From the NCBI RefSeq assembly GCF_003606385.1, contig NZ_CP032514.1, forward strand, positions 930,001 to 994,000: a DNA stretch of 64,000 nt, read 5' to 3'. Origin of the DNA: Actinomyces lilanjuaniae. Lineage in GTDB: Bacteria; Actinomycetota; Actinomycetes; Actinomycetales; Actinomycetaceae. This document shows positions 46,982 to 54,996 of the stretch, in pieces; position 1 is the stretch's first letter; the number at the start of each line of letters is the position of its first letter. The position numbers and the translations under genes were made by a program. The notes beneath the pieces were generated by a model that made no database searches, was not told the origin of the DNA, and saw nothing but the letters and a program-made list of their open reading frames with translations.

Positions 46982-47391
46982 GGTGCCTCCTGGACAGCAT
47001 CCATGGCGCCTACGGTGTCCGTGGTGCCTGCAGTGCCTGTGGTCTTCTGGGCGGCGGTCGTGGAGCGGTGGAGCGCTGCGGCGGTGACCAGCAGCGCGGC
47101 GAGCTCGTCGGGGTGCTCCAGGGTGCTGACGTGCGCCCGTCCGTGGGTGTGGGTCGAGATCAGCCCCGCAGCCCGCAGGACGGCTAGGTGCTGGGAGACC
47201 GTCGACTGGGCCAGGCCCAGGTGCTGGGCGAGCTCGCCCACCCGGTGCTCTCCTCCACGCAGGTGGCTCAAGATGGCCAGGCGGGTCGGGTCGCCCAGCG
47301 TGGACAGGAGGACCGCCAGGTCAGCCACGGCGTGGACGGCTGCCTCGTCATTGGTGACGTCGGTAGGAAGCAGGCCATGAACAATCGTCAT
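46978..47391 (-). CDS. ArsR/SmtB-family metal-responsive repressor
   Basis: 137 residues. Winged helix with LGDPTRLAILSHLRGGEHRVGELAQHLGLAQSTVSQHLAVLRAAGLI. The recognition region lacks the ELCVCDL cysteines of arsenic or cadmium sensors. The C-terminal helix carries histidines (HVSTLEHPDELAALLVTAAALH), suggesting a zinc sensor of the CzrA/SmtB alpha-5 type. A 36-residue Thr/Ala-rich tail is extra. It overlaps the zinc exporter, and a palindrome sits in its own promoter. Confidence 0.88.
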   Translation of the reverse strand: MTIVHGLLPTDVTNDEAAVHAVADLAVLLSTLGDPTRLAILSHLRGGEHRVGELAQHLGLAQSTVSQHLAVLRAAGLISTHTHGRAHVSTLEHPDELAALLVTAAALHRSTTAAQKTTGTAGTTDTVGAMDAVQEAP

Positions 47392-47394
47392 ATG

Positions 47395-47428
47395 CCGATG
47401 ATATCGGTGAGCGGCGAAGCAATGTCAA
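47395..47428 (-). promoter_or_regulatory. Promoter and operator of the arsR-CDF operon
   Basis: On the minus strand TTGACA (47428-47423) and TATCAT (47403-47398) are separated by 19 bases. The -10 ends six bases before ATG 47391, so the transcript is leaderless. The inverted repeat CCGAT-GAT-ATCGG (47395-47407) covers the -10, an ideal site for an ArsR repressor to block its own operon. Confidence 0.6.
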
Positions 47429-47508
47429 GGGTGGGCCGGGTGGGGCCTGGCCTGAGAGGGCTCTCGCGGCGGCTCCTGAGGAGGCCCGCCACTGCCACCT
47501 ACCTCGGC

Positions 47509-49179
47509 CTATTCCCCCAGGAGGGTGCTCACCCACTCTTCCACCTCTATCACGGTGCGGGGGATGCCTGCGGTCAGAGACGCCACCCGGCCGTCCTCAC
47601 ACACCACCACGTCGTCCTCGATACGCACCCCGGTGCCGCGCAGCTCGGGTGGGACCAGCAGGTCGTCGGAGCGGAAGTACAGCCCCGGCTCGATGGTGAA
47701 GCACATCCCCGGCTCCAGCACAGCGTCCACGGAGGTCTCACGCCGGGCCTGGGCGCAGTCGTGGACATCCAGGCCCAGGTGGTGACTGGTGCCGTGCACC
47801 ATCCAGCGGCGGTGGTACTGGCCCTCAGGCGCCAGGGAGTCCTGGGCGGTGACTCCCTTGGGAAGCAGGCCCCACTGCTCTAGGCGGTCGGCGATCACTT
47901 CCATGGCGGCGGCGTGGACGTCCCTGAATCGGCATCCTGGCTCACTGGCCCGGGCGAAGGCGGCGTCGGCGGCGTCCAGCACGGCCTGGTAGACACGGCG
48001 CTGCGGCTCGGTGAAGCGGCCGTCCACGGGGATGGTGCGGGTGACGTCGGCGGTGTAGAGGGAGTCCACCTCCACCCCGGCGTCCACCAGGACGAGGTCC
48101 CCGGGGCGCACCGGGCCGTCGTTGGTGATCCAGTGCAGGGTGTTGGCGTGGTCCCCCGCCGCCGCGATGGTGTCGTAGCCCAGGCCGTTGCCCTCCTCCC
48201 GCGCTCGGGCGGCAAAGGCTCCCTCCAGGACGCGCTCGCCCCGCCAGTGCCTCGTGGCCCTGGGCAGTGAGCGGATGAGGTCCTCCAGCCCCGTCCTGGT
48301 GGCCTCCACCGCGGCCCGGAGCTGGCTGACCTCCCAGGTGTCCTTGCGCAGCCTCAGCTCACTGGCGGCCTCGGCGAGGCGGTCGTCGAGCTCCTGGGCC
48401 TCCTGGCCCCCGGGCAGCCCGGCGGCATGGCGGGTCGTAGCGACCAGGGCGGTGACGGCCGGGTCCGCCTCGGCGATCACCCGCAGCCGTACCGGGCCTG
48501 CGTCCCTGGCCAGGGCCTCGCCCAGGGCGTCGATGGGGGCACAGCGGATACCGGTGGCTGCCTCCACCTCCTCCAGGGACGGCCGGGCACCGACCCACAG
48601 CTCCCCGTAGCGCGCGCTGGCGTAGAACTCCTCCGAGCTGCGGGAGGCGCGGGGGCGAAAGTACAGGACCGCCTCGTGGGTGGCGGCGGTCTGGGCGCCT
48701 GGTCGGGCGCCCTCTGCCTGGGCTAAGACGTGGGAGCCTGCCAGGGGGTCCAGGACCAGCACAGCGTCCGGCTCGAAGTCCGTCCCGGTGCCGACCAGGT
48801 GGGCGAAGGCGCTGTGGGGGCGGAACCGGTAGTCGCAGTCGTTGTTGCGCACCTGGAGGCTCCCGGCGGGCAGGACCAGCCGCTCGCCCGGGAAGAGCTG
48901 GCCCAGGCGGTGCCTGCGCGCCGCGGCCCAGGGGGCGGAGGGCAGGGCATCGGGCAGCTCGTGGGACCTGGGCCCCCACCCGGAGGCGATGAAGTCACGG
49001 AAGGCCTGGTTGTCCGGTCGGCGGGAGCGGTTGTCCCCGCGCTGGGCCAGGGGCTGGGAGGCCTCGGGGCGGGAGCTGCCGTCTACGGCGGCACCGGTGC
49101 CGTTGTGGGAAGCCTGCCCGGACGGGTTCGCAGGGGCGGGGGTCGTCGCGGAAGCCGGAGGCGGGGAGGTGTCCGTCAT
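47509..49179 (-). CDS. pepP: Xaa-Pro aminopeptidase (M24B)
   Basis: 556 residues. Removes N-terminal residues before proline. An AMP_N domain (about 90-220: RRHRLGQLFPGERLVLPAG ... FRPHSAFAHLVGTG) precedes the pita-bread catalytic domain. Metal ligands visible are LVDAGVEVDSLYTADVTRTIPV (two Asp), WMVHGTSHHLGLDVHDC (His), LEPGMCFTIEPGLYF (Glu) and GVRIEDDVVV (Glu). ATG 49179 is preferred; the longer frame adds non-conserved sequence. A disordered ~55-residue N-terminal part precedes the domain. Confidence 0.93.
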   Translation of the reverse strand: MTDTSPPPASATTPAPANPSGQASHNGTGAAVDGSSRPEASQPLAQRGDNRSRRPDNQAFRDFIASGWGPRSHELPDALPSAPWAAARRHRLGQLFPGERLVLPAGSLQVRNNDCDYRFRPHSAFAHLVGTGTDFEPDAVLVLDPLAGSHVLAQAEGARPGAQTAATHEAVLYFRPRASRSSEEFYASARYGELWVGARPSLEEVEAATGIRCAPIDALGEALARDAGPVRLRVIAEADPAVTALVATTRHAAGLPGGQEAQELDDRLAEAASELRLRKDTWEVSQLRAAVEATRTGLEDLIRSLPRATRHWRGERVLEGAFAARAREEGNGLGYDTIAAAGDHANTLHWITNDGPVRPGDLVLVDAGVEVDSLYTADVTRTIPVDGRFTEPQRRVYQAVLDAADAAFARASEPGCRFRDVHAAAMEVIADRLEQWGLLPKGVTAQDSLAPEGQYHRRWMVHGTSHHLGLDVHDCAQARRETSVDAVLEPGMCFTIEPGLYFRSDDLLVPPELRGTGVRIEDDVVVCEDGRVASLTAGIPRTVIEVEEWVSTLLGE

Positions 49180-49266
49180 GCCCCCATAATGCCACCACGA
49201 TGCTACGGAGATCATCGAGGAGGACGGTGAGGGGCCGGGGGAGGACGGCTACGGCGGCCAGGCGTG

Positions 49267-50415
49267 CTAGCGGGGCTGGCCGCACTCGTCGGCGGGGAAC
49301 CGCACCCCGACCTGGGCGCGGGCCTGGGCAAGGACGTCCACGGCGGCGATGGAGGCGTAGACAGGGTGCAGGCTGGAGCCTCTGGCACCGGAGCGCACCA
49401 GTCGGCACACCTCGGCGAGTTCGTAGCCCAGCGCGGGACCGTGCCGGTCCACGGACAGGTCCTGACGGGCCTGGGGTCCGGCACCCCTGCTGCCGTTCCT
49501 GGCCGCGCCCCTGTCACCCTCCCCACTGAGGTCACTGGCCGCCGGCCCGCGCAGCTCGATGCGCCGGGGCCACTGGCAGTCGTCCATGACCAGTGCGTCC
49601 TGTTCGGAGGCGATGAAGGAGCCGGCCCCGGCTGGCGAGGTCTTGGAGTGGGTGCACACGACCTCCAGGCCGCTACTCTCGCCGTGGTCGTAGGTAAGGA
49701 CCACCGTTCCGTGGGAGTCGGCGCCGGAGTCCAGGAGGTGGCCTGTGGCGGTGACCCGGTCCGGTGTACCGAACAGGTGGATAGCCAGGCTGACGGGGTA
49801 GACCGCCAGGTCCATGAGGGAGCCCCCACCCGCTGCCGGGTCGAAGGCGGGCGGGTTCTTCCCGGCCCGGTAGGCGTCCAGCCGGGAGGAGCGCTGCTCC
49901 TTGACCAGTACCGCGCGACGCAGCCGTCCCATGCGGGGCAGGGTCTCTCGTAGCCTGGCCACGCCCGGCTCGTGGGCCGACAGCCAGGCCTCCATGAGGA
50001 AGCGGTCCGCCTCCCGTGCCGCCTGAGCCATTGCCTGGGCCTGTGCGACTGTCAGCGCGAAGGGCTTTTCCACCAGGACGTGGAACCCCGCCTCCAGGGC
50101 GGTGATCGTGTGCTCGGCGTGGAAGGAGTTGGGGGAGCCCACGTAGATCACGTCCACCGGCTGCGTGCTGTCGGGCCCGTGGGCCTGGAGCATCTGTGTC
50201 AGGCTGGCGTAGGAGGAGTCCACGCCGTGCTCCCGGGCGAAGGCGGCGGCGCGCTCGGCCCGGGCGGAGGTTACCGCCACGATCTGCGCACCGGGTTCCT
50301 GGGCGACTGCCTCGGCGAACCACCGGGCGATGAACCCGGCACCGACGACACCGAAGCGCACCGGGGCCTGCTGCGGGTCGGCTGACGGGAGGTCTGGGGC
50401 TGGGGAGGCAACCAT
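49267..50415 (-). CDS. Gfo/Idh/MocA-family oxidoreductase
   Basis: 382 residues. VRFGVVGAGFIARWFAEAV is the NAD(P)-binding Rossmann motif and HVLVEKPFALT the family EKP motif with the catalytic lysine. The C-terminal domain includes GGGSLMDLAVYPVSLAIHLFG, common in dehydrogenases acting on sugars or trans-dihydrodiols. Substrate unknown. An insertion around AASDLSGEGDRGAARNGSRG is low-complexity. The short gap to the divergent PHP gene must hold both promoters. Confidence 0.87.
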   Translation of the reverse strand: MVASPAPDLPSADPQQAPVRFGVVGAGFIARWFAEAVAQEPGAQIVAVTSARAERAAAFAREHGVDSSYASLTQMLQAHGPDSTQPVDVIYVGSPNSFHAEHTITALEAGFHVLVEKPFALTVAQAQAMAQAAREADRFLMEAWLSAHEPGVARLRETLPRMGRLRRAVLVKEQRSSRLDAYRAGKNPPAFDPAAGGGSLMDLAVYPVSLAIHLFGTPDRVTATGHLLDSGADSHGTVVLTYDHGESSGLEVVCTHSKTSPAGAGSFIASEQDALVMDDCQWPRRIELRGPAASDLSGEGDRGAARNGSRGAGPQARQDLSVDRHGPALGYELAEVCRLVRSGARGSSLHPVYASIAAVDVLAQARAQVGVRFPADECGQPR

Positions 50416-50540
50416 GGGAGAAGTCTTCCACCGTCTCCCGGCGGCGTGGGGGTCTCAGGTCCCCCTGGCCTGCGCCGACCGGTCATGACCCGGCCCTGGG
50501 CCGCTGCGCGGGGCCACAGGATCCGTGGCTCGGGTCTGCC

Positions 50541-50546
50541 TAGACT
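50541..50546 (+). promoter_or_regulatory. -10 element of a leaderless promoter (PHP gene)
   Basis: TAGACT ends six bases before GTG 50553, identical to the element before the DUF3017 gene. Confidence 0.5.
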
Positions 50547-50552
50547 GGCTGG

Positions 50553-51398
50553 GTGCGTATTGACCCCCACACCCACTCGACCTGCTCCGACGGGACCGAC
50601 TCGCCGGAGCAGCTCATGGAGGCTGCCGCTGCGGCAGGTCTTGACGTCGTCGGCCTCACCGACCATGACACCACCGCCGGGTGGGCGCAGGCGGCGCAGG
50701 CCGTGGCTCGCACGGGCGTGGTGCTGCTGCGGGGCACGGAGGTCTCCTGCGCCAGCGAGGGGGTGACTCTCCACCTGCTGGCCTACCTGCACCGCGAGGA
50801 CGACCCGGCCCTGTCCTCCGCCCTGCGGCGCTCCCGCCAGTCACGGGGGCTGCGTGCCCGGAGGATGGTTGAGCTTCTGGGCGAGGACTACCCCGTGACC
50901 TGGCAGGACGTGCTGGAGCAGTGCGGTGAGGACACCGTCGTGGGGCGTCCCCACATCGCTGACGCGCTCGTGGCCTGCGGGGCTTTTCCTGACCGGTCCG
51001 CAGCCTTTGCCGGACCGCTGGCTACCGGCTCGCCCTACTACGTGCCGCACTGGGCGCTGGACGCCGTCGAGGCCTGCCAGATGGTCAGGGCGGCGGGGGG
51101 TGTGCCGGTGGCGGCGCATCCTCGTGCGCTCTCCCGGCAGCGTCGTCTGGTCCCCGACCAGACTTTCGCCGCGATGGCGGAGGCAGGCCTGGCCGCCCTG
51201 GAGGTGAACCACCGCGACCACGGCCCCGGGCAGCGGGAGGAGACCCGCGCCCTTGCTCGGCGCCTGGGGCTGGGTACCAGCGGTGCCTCGGACTACCACG
51301 GAACCGGCAAGCCCAACCGGCTGGGGGAGAACCTCATGCCTCCTGAGCTCCTGGAGCAGGTGGTCGACGAGGGGGCACTGCCCCTGGTCCGGCCCTGA
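50553..51398 (+). CDS. PHP-domain phosphoesterase (RNase AM/TrpH-like)
   Basis: 281 residues. Metal-binding motifs of the PHP domain are all visible: RIDPHTHSTCSDGTDSPEQL, VGLTDHDTTAGW, VVGRPHIADAL, AHPRALSRQR, ALEVNHRDHGPG and GASDYHGTGK. Members hydrolyse 3',5'-bisphosphonucleotides or trim RNA 5' ends. Leaderless GTG start. Confidence 0.88.
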   Translation: MRIDPHTHSTCSDGTDSPEQLMEAAAAAGLDVVGLTDHDTTAGWAQAAQAVARTGVVLLRGTEVSCASEGVTLHLLAYLHREDDPALSSALRRSRQSRGLRARRMVELLGEDYPVTWQDVLEQCGEDTVVGRPHIADALVACGAFPDRSAAFAGPLATGSPYYVPHWALDAVEACQMVRAAGGVPVAAHPRALSRQRRLVPDQTFAAMAEAGLAALEVNHRDHGPGQREETRALARRLGLGTSGASDYHGTGKPNRLGENLMPPELLEQVVDEGALPLVRP

Positions 51399-51478
51399 GC
51401 ATGGCCGGGCCCTGAGAGAGGCCGGGCCAGGTGACCGATGGTGCACCTAGCCCGGAAGGCGGGGCCTCAGGCTGTCAG

Positions 51479-53368
51479 TCAGCGCCCGGGAACGGGGCGG
51501 CCGCCGCGTGTGCGCCGACGGGTGCGCCTGCGCCGCGGCGTCCCGGCGGCCTGTCCTGCCTGCGCACGCTCGGTCCCGGTGCTTCCACCGGAGCCTGCCG
51601 GGGAGCCGGAGCCAGCCTCGGCTTGGGGCGGCTGGCCCGGGTCCCCGGCAGGTCTACCGCCCAGGCCACCGCGACCTGCGGCGTGCGCGCTGCTCTCCTG
51701 CCCGTTGCGGCGTGCCCGGCCGCGCCGGGCCCGGCCGTCCTGCCCCGCGCGGCTGTCGGAGTGGCCTCGAGAGCCCCTGCGGCCACGGTCTCGCTGCCTG
51801 CTGTCACCCCTGTCCTCGCGTGCCCGTCTTCCGGTCTCGCCGAGGTCCTCGATCTCCTCCGCACCCAGCCCGGCCAGGGTGCGCTGGTCACGCGGCAGGC
51901 TGCCGGTGACCTCCCGGGGCACGGACAGGTCGGTGTAGAGGTGGTCGCTGGTGTGGTAGGTCTCCACGGGCTCCTGGACCGGCAGGCCCAGCGCCTTGGC
52001 GATAAGGCGCCAGCGGGGCACGTCGTCCCAGTCGACGAAGGTCACGGCGGTGCCCGAGCCCCCGGCTCGCCCGGTACGCCCGATGCGGTGAACGTAGATC
52101 TTCTCGTCCTCGGGGCACTGGTAGTTGACCACGTGGGTGACGTCGTCCACGTCGATACCGCGTGCCGCCACGTCGGTGGCCACCAGCACGTCCACCTTGC
52201 CCTTGCGGAAGGCTCGCAGCGCCTGCTCGCGCGCGCCCTGACCCAGGTCGCCGTGGAGAGCGGCGGTGGCGAAGCCGCGTGAGGCCAGGTCCTCGGCCAC
52301 GCGGGCGGCCGTCCGCTTGGTCCGGGCAAAGACGATGGTGCGGCCCCGATCCCGGGCCTGGAGGATCCGGGCCATGACCTCCACCTTGTTCAGGGCGTGG
52401 GTGCGGTAGACCACCTGCTGGACCGTCTGGACGGTCATCCCGTCGTCTCCGGGGTCCTGGGCACGCACGTGGGTGGGCCTGGTCATGTATCGCCTGGCCA
52501 GGGCCACCACGGCGCCGGGCATCGTGGCGGAGAACAGCATGGTGTGGCGGTCCGCCCGGGTGCGTGACAGGATCTTCTCCACGTCTGGCAGGAAGCCCAG
52601 GTCTAGCATCTCGTCGGCCTCGTCCAGGACGACGGTGGTGACGTGGGCCAGGTCCAGCACTCCGCGGTCCATGAGGTCGATGAGTCGGCCCGGCGTGCCC
52701 ACCACGACCTCGGCGCCCTTCTCCACGGCCTCGATCTGAGGCTCGTAGGCGCGGCCGCCGTAGACCTGGATGATGCGCACGGTGCGCCTGGCGGCAGCGG
52801 TAGCCAGCTCCTCGGCCACCTGCTTGGCCAGCTCACGGGTGGGCAGGACGACCAGTGCCTGGGGAGAGCCCGAGGCCGGGTCCTCGTCCCACCCCTCCTC
52901 ACCGGGGCCCAGGGTGTCCATGAGCAGCGGGATGCCGAAGCCGAGGGTCTTGCCCGTACCGGTCTTGGCCTGGCCGATGATGTCCTGTCCCTTGAGGGCG
53001 ATGGGCAGGGTCAGGGCCTGGATCGGGAAAGGGTGGGTGATGCCCTTGTCCGTCAGGGCGTCGCAGATCTCAGGCTCCACCCCTAGGTCCGCGAAGGTCC
53101 TGCGGGCCGCGGCCTCCGTGCCTGCCTGCGTGTCCTCGCCGTCGGTGACGTCCGGGACGGACTCCTCCAGGACCGGCGCGTGGGCGCCGATCGTCTCAAT
53201 GATCCCAGTGACGCCGGTCTGCCCGGTAGTCCCAGCGGTCCCGGCCGTGATGCTGTCGGCGGGTGCTGAGGCCTGGGCCGCAGCCTGCGCGGTCAGGGGC
53301 TCCACGGTGTCATCCGTGGCGTCGTCTACGGTGCTGTCCACGGCGGCTGTGCGGTTCTCGTCGGTCAC
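51479..53368 (-). CDS. DEAD-box RNA helicase (RhlE-like)
   Basis: 629 residues. An acidic ~90-residue start, Q-motif region (FADLGVEPEICDALTDKGITHPFPIQ), then AKTGTGKT, PTRELAKQV, TPGRLIDLM, DEADEML, SATMP, HGDLGQGAREQAL, ATDVAARGIDVDD and HRIGRTGRAGG. The C-terminal ~150 residues are Arg/Gly-rich and disordered, an RNA-binding tail. Matches the position of the mycobacterial rhlE gene (Rv3211) beside the ferritin-like and DUF3107 genes. GTG 53368 with AAGGAC upstream. Confidence 0.92.
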   Translation of the reverse strand: MTDENRTAAVDSTVDDATDDTVEPLTAQAAAQASAPADSITAGTAGTTGQTGVTGIIETIGAHAPVLEESVPDVTDGEDTQAGTEAAARRTFADLGVEPEICDALTDKGITHPFPIQALTLPIALKGQDIIGQAKTGTGKTLGFGIPLLMDTLGPGEEGWDEDPASGSPQALVVLPTRELAKQVAEELATAAARRTVRIIQVYGGRAYEPQIEAVEKGAEVVVGTPGRLIDLMDRGVLDLAHVTTVVLDEADEMLDLGFLPDVEKILSRTRADRHTMLFSATMPGAVVALARRYMTRPTHVRAQDPGDDGMTVQTVQQVVYRTHALNKVEVMARILQARDRGRTIVFARTKRTAARVAEDLASRGFATAALHGDLGQGAREQALRAFRKGKVDVLVATDVAARGIDVDDVTHVVNYQCPEDEKIYVHRIGRTGRAGGSGTAVTFVDWDDVPRWRLIAKALGLPVQEPVETYHTSDHLYTDLSVPREVTGSLPRDQRTLAGLGAEEIEDLGETGRRAREDRGDSRQRDRGRRGSRGHSDSRAGQDGRARRGRARRNGQESSAHAAGRGGLGGRPAGDPGQPPQAEAGSGSPAGSGGSTGTERAQAGQAAGTPRRRRTRRRTRGGRPVPGR

Positions 53369-53395
53369 AAGTGTCCTTGTCTCGGCGTACTATCT

Positions 53396-53446
53396 GTGCT
53401 GTCTGGCTGTACTGTCTATCGGTACTGTCTCGTATCGGTACTGTCT
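53396..53446 (-). repeat. Four-copy 9-bp repeat in the helicase leader
   Basis: GT(A/G)CTGTCT (plus-strand sense) starts at 53396, 53409, 53422 and 53438, with a longer 14-base identity at 53417-53430 and 53433-53446. The array lies 28-78 bases upstream of the helicase start, so it is either in its promoter or in its mRNA leader, where it reads AGACAGTAC. Confidence 0.7.
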
Positions 53447-53695
53447 CGGTGTGCGTGGTCGGGCTGCGTCCCACGCGGTGAGTACGGCGGGTGAGCACGG
53501 TGGCCGTGGCGGCAGGCGACAGGCTTGGCTACAGGAGGACCGAGCAGCCGACAGACGTCAGCCAGGGTAGCCGGAAACCTGCACGGTTTCGCTGCGACGG
53601 CCACGATGCTCCAGGTGTCGTGTCTGATGTCACGTGGCAGCGCGGGCTGATGGGAAGCCAGCCCGTCCCGGGCTGCCTGGCGGCCCTGCCTCCTC

Positions 53696-53701
53696 TACCC
53701 T
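53696..53701 (+). promoter_or_regulatory. -10 element of a leaderless promoter (ferritin-like gene)
   Basis: TACCCT ends six bases before ATG 53708. Confidence 0.4.
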
Positions 53702-53707
53702 GTGCTC

Positions 53708-54427
53708 ATGACTGACACTCCGAGCGGGAGCGGGACGCCTGGCGGGGCGTCGGGTGAGGTGCGGGACGAGGCCGGGGTACCTGGAGCTTTCCGCCCGTCC
53801 GCCCATATTCAGGTGGGTCTGCACGAGCTCAGCGTGGTTGGGGTGGTCGCCTTCTCGCGCACCGTCGCGTGCGTGCGCTACGCCAAGGACGCCGACAGGG
53901 CGCCTCGGATGGAGTCACGGGTGGCGCTGATGCGGATGAGTGCCCGGGCGGCCGCGTCCTTCGATCGTGTCGTGGAGCTGGCTGCCGCCCACGGGGTGGA
54001 GGTCTACGGGGCCGTGGAACGCTTCGTGGGCGTGCTCGGGGACCTCGACGAGCGGCTACGGCCTCTGGACTGGTCCGAGCGGCTGGTCAAGACCTACCTC
54101 TGCCTGGGGCTGCTCGTGGACTTCGGTATGGCACTGTGCGACAGCCTGCCCGAGCCCCTGGGCTCCGGCCTCATCGACGAGCTGGCCCAGGACCCGGTCG
54201 GAACCTACGCCTCCGCAGAGCTGGACGCTGCTATCGCTGGCGACCCGCAGCTGGCTGCAAGGCTGGGACTGTGGGGGCGCCGGGTGGTGGGCGAGGAGAT
54301 CGGCACTCTCCAGCGCCTGCTGGCCCAGGTCCCCGAGCTGCTGGGAGACACCGGGGCGGAGCAGATGCACGCGGTCCTGTCCCAGGGTGCCGTCTCCCGC
54401 ATGAGGGGCCTGGGGCTGCGGGTGTGA
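53708..54427 (+). CDS. Ferritin-like-fold protein (MiaE-like)
   Basis: 239 residues, nearly all helical after a flexible ~30-residue start. HELSVVGVVAFSRTVACVRYAKDADRAPRMESRVALMRMSARAAASFDRVVELAAAHG and the later VVGEEIGTLQRLL fit the actinobacterial ferritin-like family found next to rhlE (Rv3210c), related to tRNA hydroxylase MiaE. Some glutamate/histidine metal ligands are not obvious, so enzymatic activity is uncertain. ATG 53708 is favoured by the promoter spacing. Confidence 0.75.
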   Translation: MTDTPSGSGTPGGASGEVRDEAGVPGAFRPSAHIQVGLHELSVVGVVAFSRTVACVRYAKDADRAPRMESRVALMRMSARAAASFDRVVELAAAHGVEVYGAVERFVGVLGDLDERLRPLDWSERLVKTYLCLGLLVDFGMALCDSLPEPLGSGLIDELAQDPVGTYASAELDAAIAGDPQLAARLGLWGRRVVGEEIGTLQRLLAQVPELLGDTGAEQMHAVLSQGAVSRMRGLGLRV

Positions 54428-54518
54428 CGGTGACGACACGAAGGACGTGGCCGGAGACCAGTTGCGCCCACAAGCCTCCTGGTCTGGGCTCTGGGGCGTT
54501 TCTTGGGGCGTTCCGGGG

Positions 54519-54734
54519 TCAGATACCGAATCCCACACGGCGGGGCTCGGACTCCCCGAGCTCGACGTAGGCCAGGGAGCCTGCGGGGACGAAGACCTTG
54601 CGGCCGCGGTCGTCGGTCAGGGTCACGGGCTCGGTGGTGGCTTTGGCCACAGCCTCCAGCACCTCGTCATGGGAGGCGGAGGTCTCCAGGGAGAGCTCGC
54701 GGCTGGAGTGCTTGATACCGATGGTGACCTGCAT
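54519..54734 (-). CDS. DUF3107 small protein
   Basis: 71 residues: MQVTIGIKHSSRELSLET ... VTLTDDRGRKVFVPAGSLAYVELGE ... RRVGFGI. This is the complete actinobacterial DUF3107 family (TB9.4, Rv3208A), of unknown function. GAGGAG lies seven bases before ATG 54734. It faces the ferritin-like gene and diverges from adnA. Confidence 0.9.
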   Translation of the reverse strand: MQVTIGIKHSSRELSLETSASHDEVLEAVAKATTEPVTLTDDRGRKVFVPAGSLAYVELGESEPRRVGFGI

Positions 54735-54996
54735 GATGCTCCTCAGGTGCTGGTAGGTCCTGGTGGGGCGGGGTCCGTGTGCGCCGACGGTGTCGGCACC
54801 GCTGGGCTACGGCTCGCTCCTGAGGGAATCCTACGGGGTGGGTAGCCTGCACACCTGGCCCGGACCCCGGGTACTGGGCCTTCTCCTGGGCATTTTCGCC
54901 TCACGCGGACACCTGCCCTCTACATCGCTTCTTCGGGTCGCCCCCTGCGGTCGTGCCCCTGCGAATCATGTCGGTACTCCGTGATGGGATGTTCCC

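Noticed and set aside
51400-51478. Repeated GGCCGGGCC between the PHP and helicase genes as a terminator
   Set aside because: The copies are direct, not inverted, and form no stable stem with each other.
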